A stretch of DNA of 64,000 nucleotides from Phocoena phocoena. Its lineage: Eukaryota; Chordata; Mammalia; Artiodactyla; Phocoenidae. Below the pieces are notes generated by a model, which was given only the letters and a program-made list of their open reading frames with translations, was not told the origin of the DNA and did not search any database. Location: positions 138,348,281-138,412,280 of the forward strand of contig NC_089222.1 in the NCBI RefSeq assembly GCF_963924675.1, given 5' to 3'. Below are positions 57,256-64,000 of the stretch, piece by piece. How positions within the stretch are numbered: position 1 is the stretch's first letter; the number at the start of each line of letters is the position of its first letter. The position numbers were made by a program, and so were the translations under genes.

Positions 57256-57697
57256 AAGAAATGAGGAAATTATACTCCAATAAAGATGTTAAAAAAAAAA
57301 AGAAAAAGAAATGAGGGAGCAGACTCCCTTGGTGGCGCAGTGGTTAAGAATCTGCCTGTCAATGCAGGGGGGCATGGGTTCAAGCCCTGGTCCTGGAAGA
57401 TCCCACATACCGCGGAGCAACTAAGCCCGTGCACCACAGCTACTGAGCCTGCGCTCTAGAGCCCACGAGCCACAACTACTGAAGCCCGTGCGCCTAGAGC
57501 CTGTGCTCCACAACAAGAGAAGCCACCGCAATGAGAATCCCGTGCACCGCAAGGAAGAGTAGCCCCCGCTTGCTGCAACTAGAGAAAGGCCATGTGCAGC
57601 AACGAAGACCCAATGCAGCCAGAAATAAAATATAAATAAATAAATTTTAAAAAGTGAGCAGAAAAGAAAAACAACAACTAGAAAACAAGAAATGAGG
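57256..57697 (+). repeat. Ultra-short L1 tail and full CHR SINE at one target site
   Basis: Three copies of aagaaatgagg (57256, 57306, 57687) separate a 23-base L1 3' end plus poly(A), and a full CHR SINE (57317-57650) whose tail extends to 57686. Confidence 0.9.
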
Positions 57698-57762
57698 GAG
57701 GGCAGAATTTTGGATTTGAATTCTGTTGGCTTTTCATAGATAGTTTCATATTTGGACTTATT

Positions 57763-57961
57763 TTTTTTTGCGGTACGCGGGCCTCTAACTGTTGTGGCCT
57801 CTCTTGTTGCAGAGCACAGGCTCCGGACACGCAGGCTCAGCAGCCATGGCTCACAGGCCTAGCTGCTTTGCGGCACGTGGGATCTTCCCGGACTGGGGCA
57901 CGAACCCGCGTCCCCTGCATCGGCAGGTGGACTCTCAACCACTGCGCCACCAGGGAAGCCC
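57763..57961 (-). repeat. Shortened CHR SINE subfamily
   Basis: Antisense copy beginning tttttttttgcggtacgcgg; no clear target duplication. Confidence 0.88.
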
Positions 57962-57973
57962 TATCACTGACAT

Positions 57974-58183
57974 TTTTTTTTTTTTTTTTTTGCGGTACTT
58001 GGGCCTCTCACTGTTGTGGCCTCTCCCATTGCGGAGCACAGGCTCCAGACGCGCAGGCTCAGCGGCCATGGCTGACGGGCCCAGTCACTCCGCGGCATGT
58101 GGGATCTTCCCGGACCGGGGCACGAACCCGTGTCCCCTGCATCGGCAGGCGGACTCTCAACCACTGCGCCACCAGGGAAGCCC
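57974..58183 (-). repeat. Shortened CHR SINE subfamily
   Basis: Flanked by tcactgacattttt on both sides; only 12 bases from the previous SINE. Confidence 0.92.
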
Positions 58184-58319
58184 TCACTGACATTTTTTAT
58201 TCGGAGTACTTTATGCTATTAGTTGGGCTCACTGCAAAACACAGTGTCTTTCAAGTGTTTTTCTTAAATTATGAGATGCAGCAGGGAAGTGCATCAGACA
58301 TCATGGCCCTATAACCGAA

Positions 58320-58820
58320 GCAACATTTTTACAAAATACAAACCTGTCAGCCGGGGCTCCCCTGAAAGCAGAGCCTGTGACAAAGGCCTGAGCCTGTGAC
58401 AAAGGCTTGTGTAGGCAGTTTATTTGAAAAGTGACACTAGGGAGGAGTGGGAAGCAAGGAAGCAAAACAAAGACAAGGAGACAATACTGAGTTCACCACT
58501 GCCATGGTAACCACAGCTCAAGCTCATAAGACCTGCCTGGAGCTCAGGAAAGGCAGCTCAGAACCAGTTCTTTGGGAGCTTAACGCCTGCCCGTGGTGTC
58601 CTATGGTGTCAACTCCCCCTGCTTCCAGGGTGCACTGGCAGGTGGCACCTGTGTGGATCTGGTCAAAGCAGCATCAGTGGCTGGAATAAGAGGTGGGACA
58701 GAGAGGATCTGAAGTGACCAAAAAAGGTGTACAATCAAGATATTTACCAAGTGCAATGTGCTCCGCTATAATGTATTCTACTCTAGTACACACACATACA
58801 CTCTAGTTGAGGCCCACTAA
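58320..58820. other. No gene recognised
   Basis: Unique-looking; a short direct repeat aggcctgagcctgtgacaaa / aggcttg occurs at 58375-58410. Confidence 0.5.
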
Positions 58821-58824
58821 CCAG

Positions 58825-59240
58825 TGGTTCTCAAAGTGTAGTCTTTTCAGGGGGTCTCTGAGGTCAAAACCATCTTCATAATAATAATAAGATGCTATTT
58901 GTCTTCTTCACACTCAGTGTCTTGTGAGTATGCGGTGGAGTTTTCCAGAGGCTTTGTGGCACGTGGTACCAGAACAGAACGCAGATGCAGATATGAGAAC
59001 CCAGCTGTCTTCTTTTAAGCCAGATGTTAAACAGATCTGCAAAAATGTTAAACAATTCTACTTGTCTCACTAAATTTGTTCTGGAAAATAGTTATTTTTC
59101 ATAAAATGTTACTTAAATACAACAAAATGTAACAGGTTTATTATTTATAAACAAATATTTTAAAAATTTCTCTATATAATCCACATACACAGAAACTCTT
59201 TGGGTCTCTTACTCTTCATGAGTATAAAGCGGCAGGTGCA
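58825..59240. repeat. hAT-type DNA transposon remnant
   Basis: ccagtggttctcaaagtgta start, then ggtcaaaaccatcttcataa and gccagatgttaaacagatct; typical of mammalian non-autonomous hAT elements. Confidence 0.6.
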
Positions 59241-59445
59241 CTAAATTGATCATGACCTTCAACGGAATTGCGGCCCCCAGTTTGGTGGGAAGAGGACAGC
59301 TCTATTAACTGCCACTTTCTCTTCCAAAGTGAATGGCCATTGCCCTGGTTGACGACAGGGTCAGTTAAGTCCAATCAATGAAGGCAGAAGTTCTGACCCT
59401 GGCTGCCTGTTATAAGTGTCTGGGTGACATTAAAAATTACCCTGG

Positions 59446-59635
59446 GGGCTTCCCTGGTGGCGCAGTGGTTGAGAGTCCGCCTGCCGATGCAGGGGACACG
59501 GGTTCGTGCCCCGGTCCGGGAAGATCCCACATGCCGTGGAGTGGCTAGGCCTGTGAGCCATGGCTGCTGAGCCTGCCCATTCGGAGCCTGTGCTCCGCAA
59601 TGGGAGAGGCCACAACGGTGAGAGGCCCGTGTACT

Positions 59636-59672
<37 letters not shown>
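59446..59672 (+). repeat. Shortened CHR SINE subfamily with 34-base pure poly(A)
   Basis: Flanked by aaaaattaccctgg on both sides; the longest clean A-tail in the window, so probably among the youngest insertions. Confidence 0.93.
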
Positions 59673-59673
<1 letters not shown>

Positions 59674-59739
59674 ACCCTGGCCTGGGCCCTGCTCCAGACC
59701 AATGAATCAAAATTTCTGGGGATGGGGCATAGTACTGTT

Positions 59740-60190
59740 CTTTACCTCATTATTGATGTATAACTTACATTAGGAGCACAAATCTTAATGATAATAACTA
59801 TTTTTCTAAACATACGTGATTCCCAGGTAACTACCACCCAGATCAAGATGTAGGGCATTTCCAAATCACCAGCAGATTCTCTCATGCTGCCTCCCAGTTA
59901 ATATCACTATTCTAATATATATCCCCATAGGTTTAAAAATTATTTTCCTGATTTTGAACTTCATATAAATAGCATCATACAGTATATATATATACACACA
60001 TATATATGTGTGTGTATACATATATATATTCCTTTATACCTGGCTTTTTATGCCCAACATTGTGAAATTCACTCACGTTGCTAGGTAGAGCAGTAATTTC
60101 ATTCTTGTTTGCATGGCTGTGTCGTTTTCCATTGTATAAACAGGACATAATTTATTTACCATTCTACCCTTGACAGAGTTGGCTGGTCCC
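59740..60190 (-). repeat. Old antisense L1 3' UTR with an internal TA/CA tract
   Basis: gtaactaccacccagatcaa and atggctgtgtcgttttccat; microsatellite tatatatacacacatatata at about 59985-60030. Confidence 0.65.
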
Positions 60191-60194
60191 CTCA

Positions 60195-60890
60195 AACTGC
60201 TCTTCAGTGTGGTGACGTGCCCTTACCCTAAATTAATACAGGAACTGGGACTCATTAGGGAACAGAAACAGCAGGTTCACGTTACCCATCTCATGCTTAC
60301 TGGGCAGGGATATGGTTATTGAAGTGGAAGTCCTAGTGTTCCCAACAATTTAAAATTATTAGTTTCTTTTTCTTTTCTCTCTTTCCTTTTTTATTTTTAA
60401 ATACAGAAAATATAGTTAAATTTGCATAAATTAAAATGTGTGGCTCCAAACCTGGGTAGAGATTTAAGTTATCAAAAGACAGGCGGCACTGAGTACTACA
60501 TGAATTTAGATTTGGTCCCCCTGGCCAACTGTGAGTATACTCCTGCTAAGTTATGGGTGGCTTGTTTCTTTTAAACATTTCTATCTAAGCTCCTTAATCT
60601 TACACGAGACATACCCAGATATTAATACGGCAGCGTTGGTCAAACTAATCCATAGTTAGTTACCAAACCCTCCAACCCCCTCAACTACACTTCCCCAAAT
60701 CTGTCTGATTCAGTAGAAGGTGCAATCATCTACTCAGTTCAGTAATTCAGATAAACCTAGGAATGACTCTTGATCACAACTCCTCTCAGTAGCCTGCCTA
60801 CCCTGTACAGTCAGATCCATCTACCCAGTCAGCTGTCTCCAACAAATGCTGCAAAGCTACGCGCTCCTCCGCAGCTCCACAGCTACCACT
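60195..60890. other. No gene recognised
   Basis: AT-rich unique-looking sequence grading into an antisense L2. Confidence 0.5.
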
Positions 60891-60899
60891 CTGCTCTAC

Positions 60900-61480
60900 G
60901 CGGCAAGCATTTTCTGCCTGGACTAATGCAATCGTCTCCTGACCGGTCTCCCTACTTCCACACTCTTCCCTGTCCCCAATTCCCCCACCTGAACCTACCC
61001 TCCACCCACTGCCCAGTGGCTTTTATTTTATTTTTTTGGCCGAAGCCAGCGGCTTGTGGGATCTTAATTCCCCAACCAGCGAGTGAACCTGCAGTGAAAG
61101 CGCAGAGTCCTAACCACTGGACTGCCAGCGAACTCCCCCCAGTGGCTTTTAAAAAACACAGATCAGGCCGTGACACACTTTCCCTCAAAGCCTCCTAATG
61201 GCTCAGTATGTGAAGGGCCTCAAACCCATCACACTGACAGATGAACCCAGACTTCTTACGCTGGTCCTCACAGCCCTCACACCCTCCCGCAGCAAGCGCT
61301 AGGCCCCCTGCTGGCCTCCTGGCCTTAGGACACACCACGCTCCTTCCCTCCTTCCCACCCAAGGTTTCTGTCCTGCCTGCTCGGTACTGGACGCTCCCTG
61401 CTGCCCCTCTAATCTTTATGTGACAGCTCCTGTTTTTGCTAATCAAACCTCAACCCCAACTGCCTCCTCACAGCAGCTTT
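60900..61480 (-). repeat. Antisense L2 interrupted by a short SINE
   Basis: gactaatgcaatcgtctcct, gatcaggccgtgacacac and cagacttcttacgctggtcc follow the antisense L2 order. The SINE (about 61026-61137, antisense) is flanked by cccagtggctttta. Confidence 0.7.
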
Positions 61481-61683
61481 CGTCGACTGCCCCGTCTAAA
61501 GCAGTCGTCCCTGAGACACAAATCTGATGGCAGAGACACACATTAAATGTGCCCTTCTCCTAAACCTAAGAGTTTGAATTCTGGGCTTCTACGAACAAAC
61601 AGTGGGAAGGACACAATTGCCCTTTGAAAATTACAACATGAATGCCTCTCTGGAGGGACACCTGCCATATGGTAATGCAGTAT

Positions 61684-61689
61684 TTTATT
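61684..61689 (-). terminator. PIGP: Candidate PIGP poly(A) signal
   Basis: TTTATT on the + strand is AATAAA on the minus strand, about 200 bases past the PIGP stop codon. It is the first canonical signal in the downstream direction; longer 3' UTR forms are possible. Confidence 0.5.
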
Positions 61690-61889
61690 TACTCTATTAG
61701 TAACTACTATTTGATAACATTTATAATATTAATAGAACTTAATCTAAGAGAAGTTCAACTTACATTTTTCTTTCTTTTTTTTAACATTTCAATACTGGAT
61801 ATTAATCAGAAAGACAGTCAAAATTACTATGGTCGAAATTCTTCCATCAAAAATTTATAATACGTGTTTGGTATTAGTCTATGTACAAT

Positions 61890-62020
61890 TCAGTTTTTGG
61901 TGTAAAGTTCTTTGGCTTCAAGAAAAAACATTTGGTTTACTTCACTAATAGGAATATCTCTTAATGCTGGGATGGCCTCTTCTTGGTATTTCTTCGGCTG
62001 TTGGTTTTTGGCATAGTTAT
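61890..62020 (-). CDS. PIGP: PIGP last coding exon (partial gene, 3' end)
   Basis: Reading the minus strand, the acceptor gtcctcttcttacag precedes AT AAC TAT GCC. Forty-two codons follow, including [19 protein letters not shown] and ending KELYTKN, with TGA at 61890-61892. This matches the C-terminus of human PIGP as I recall it, almost residue for residue. PIGP is a small ER membrane subunit of the GPI-N-acetylglucosaminyltransferase complex that makes the first GPI-anchor intermediate. The two transmembrane segments are encoded by upstream exons, which lie beyond base 64000 and are not visible. The two leading bases complete an Asp codon from the previous exon. The frame is intact. Confidence 0.95.
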
Positions 62021-62264
62021 CTGTAAGAAGAGGACAAAAGGCTCTGTTTACCCAAGCAATTTCTTCAACAATCTCTGTGGTTTGTGGAGACCCACCACAT
62101 AGTTTACTAGGCTAATGTTTGGATAATGACAAATACCATGTTTAACATAATTAAAAGGCCCCTTAAATTCTCTCTTTAGAAGAAATGTCCCAATTAGAAT
62201 AAAAATCAGCCAAGTTACTTTTTGCATCCTCTAACTTGGGTAAGAAATTAATATTTCAGGCGTT

Positions 62265-62600
62265 TCCCTGGTGGCGCTGTGGTAAGAATGCGCCTGTCAA
62301 AGCAGGGGACACGGGTTCGATCCCTGGTCCAGGAAGATCCCACATGCCGCGGAGCAACTAAGCCCACGCGCCACAACTACTGAGCCCATATGCTCTAGGG
62401 CCTGCGTGCCGCAACTACTGAGCCCGTGTGCTGCAACTACTGAAGCCCGCAAGCCTAGAGCCCGTGTTCCGCAACAAGAGAAGCCACTGCAATGAGAAGC
62501 CTCTGCACTGCAACAAAGAGTAGCCCCCGCTCGCCGCAACTAGAGAAAGGCCACGTGCAGCAACAAAGACCCAATGCAGCCAAAAATAAATTTTAAAAAA
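62265..62600 (+). repeat. Full-length CHR SINE in a PIGP intron
   Basis: Flanked by aaattaatatttca on both sides; opposite in orientation to PIGP. Confidence 0.9.
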
Positions 62601-62887
62601 TTAATATTTCATTCAACTGTACAATGATGATTCAAGCCCCATTTGTACATTTCTCATAGGAAGAGAATTATATCAACACCCCAATCATTTGGTACAATCA
62701 TTCATGCAAACTTAACAATTTCCCCTCTTTGTACAAATTGTCTATTTGCTGTAATTCCAGCCAAGTATGCAGGGAACACAGTAGGTTATCAGAAAAGCAG
62801 TATATAAAGGTTAAAAAATCATACCAGAACTTAAAAAATACTTTGCTTCCTAGAATCCAAGAAAGTTCAGGAATCTAATTTTTTTTT

Positions 62888-63004
62888 TTTAATTTTGGCT
62901 ATGCCACGCGGCTTGTGGGATCTCAGTTCCCCAACCAGGAGACTGAACCCAGGCCATAGCAGTGAAAGCCGGGAATCCTAACCATCAGGCCATCAGGGAA
63001 CTCC
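62888..63004 (-). repeat. Short CHR SINE in a PIGP intron
   Basis: Flanked by caggaatcta repeats at about 62869 and 63005. Confidence 0.85.
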
Positions 63005-63430
63005 CAGGAATCTACTTTAATCTTTAGACTTGAAATAAAAGAACTTAACAACAACTACAGAAAACATGCCGTGGCTCTTCTAGCCACTTAATTGCGGTCA
63101 GGTGTACACAGTGATCCTGAGGATACACACCCCCAAATTCCTCCTCCCAGACAAGGTCTGTATGGACCTCTTTGTCATCCCTTGATCAACACAGCTTGTT
63201 TAGGATAAAAGAAGTTTCTCTCAGGCAAAGTTGCCAAGGAACATATTACATACTTGTGGTTTTTACGGGAAAATATACCTGTTAACTAGTATAATGAACA
63301 GCATATTCATGACAGCTTATTTGTGCCATGTGAACATTTCCTCTGGTATAATCGTATTTATTTCTCCCAGTTTTTTTTTACTATGCTGATGTGTGTCAAT
63401 TACTACAGCCTGTTCTTTGTTGCTTTTTCT
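63005..63430 (-). other. PIGP intron sequence, nothing recognised
   Basis: No sequence matching the upstream PIGP exon (ending before the Asp-Asn-Tyr junction) was found here. Confidence 0.6.
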
Positions 63431-63434
63431 TTTT

Positions 63435-64000
63435 TAAAAATATTTATTTATTTATTTCGCTGTGCTGGGTCTTAGTTGCAGCATGTGGGATCTTTTTAGT
63501 TATGGCATGTGGGCTCCTTTAGTGGCAGCATGCAGGCTCTTAATTGTGGCATGCGGGATCTAGTTCCCTGACCAGGGATTGAACCTGGGCCCCCTGCACT
63601 GGGAGCGCGGAGCCTTTTTTTTTTTAATGATCTAGGTTTATTATTTTTTTATTATTATTTTTTGGGCTGTGTTGGGTCTTCATTGCTGCGTGCGGGCTTT
63701 CTCTAGTTGTGGTGAGCAGGGGCTACTCTTTGTTGCGGTGCACAGGCTTCTCATTGCGGTGGCTTCTCTTGTTGTGGAGCACGGGCTCTAGGTGCATGGG
63801 CTTCAGTAGTCACAGCATGTGGGCTCAGTAGTTACGGCACATGGGCCCCAGAGCACGTGGGCTTCAGTAGCTGCTGCACGTGGGGTCAGTAGTTGTGGCC
63901 CTTGGGCTCTAGAGTGCAGGCTCAGTAGCTGTGGTGCACAGGCTTAGTTGCTCCACAGCATGTGGGATCTGCCTGGACCAGGGATCAAACCCGTGTCCCC
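63435..64000 (-). repeat. Two adjacent antisense CHR SINEs, second cut by the window end
   Basis: First copy 63435-63615 lacks its head. The second runs from about 63616 to the edge at the B-box region (atcaaacccgtgtcccc). Confidence 0.85.

Noticed and set aside
57792..58314. 132- and 148-codon + ORFs
   Set aside because: Read-through of two shortened SINEs in two frames.
62040..64000. A second PIGP exon
   Set aside because: No sequence encoding the residues before the Asp-Asn-Tyr junction, nor a transmembrane segment, was found on the minus strand here.

Overview
This window is nuclear DNA from a cetacean, most likely a toothed whale. The main evidence is the density of CHR-type tRNA-derived SINEs (about 55 copies or fragments on both strands, head motif 'cttccctggtggcgcagtgg'). 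At least twelve belong to a shortened subfamily ending 'agaggcccgcgtaccgc' plus poly(A). Cetartiodactyl L1 3' ends ('actccaataaaa' tails) lie among them. CHR SINEs occur only in cetaceans, hippos and ruminants; narrowing to odontocete is inference from the shortened subfamily. There is no bacterial, phage or CRISPR content. Nearly all long open frames are read-throughs of SINEs, L1s or a CpG island.

Two real genes are present. RIPPLY3 (DSCR6) is complete on the + strand in four coding exons (21154-21248, 22078-22144, 26730-26797, 30251-30560). It starts in a CpG island (about 20085-21560) and ends near a poly(A) signal at 31338-31343. All splice sites are GT-AG and the phases join cleanly into 179 codons. 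The protein carries the WRPW motif and the Ripply homology region. PIGP is represented by its last coding exon on the - strand (61890-62020); its other exons lie beyond the right edge. The tail-to-tail RIPPLY3/PIGP order matches human chromosome 21q22.13. By that synteny HLCS should lie to the left, but I could not see any of its exons.

Layout: 1-20.0 kb is intergenic, packed with old LTRs (MLT1-like and others), L2/MIR, L1 ends and SINEs. 20.1-31.4 kb is RIPPLY3, with two CTCF-like sites and a CpG-rich patch in its introns. 31.5-44.5 kb is a SINE/L1-dense desert. 44.5-47.6 kb is GC-richer and repeat-poor, with one unexplained minus-strand ORF followed by poly(A) signals. 47.6-61.6 kb is mixed repeats plus a repeat-poor stretch at 49.6-51.5 kb. 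61.6-64 kb is the PIGP 3' end and SINEs.

The most informative non-genic structures are retroelement archaeology. They include a 227 bp near-perfect tandem duplication made by SINE-SINE crossover, several loci where successive retroelements reused one target site, and multi-layer nested insertions. I found no evidence of a new biological system; the candidates worth a second look are three unrecognised minus-strand ORF remnants (37.9-38.4, 40.5-41.2 and 44.6-45.0 kb) and the RIPPLY3 intronic regulatory candidates. Repeat coordinates are read by eye and are good to about 5-20 bases.
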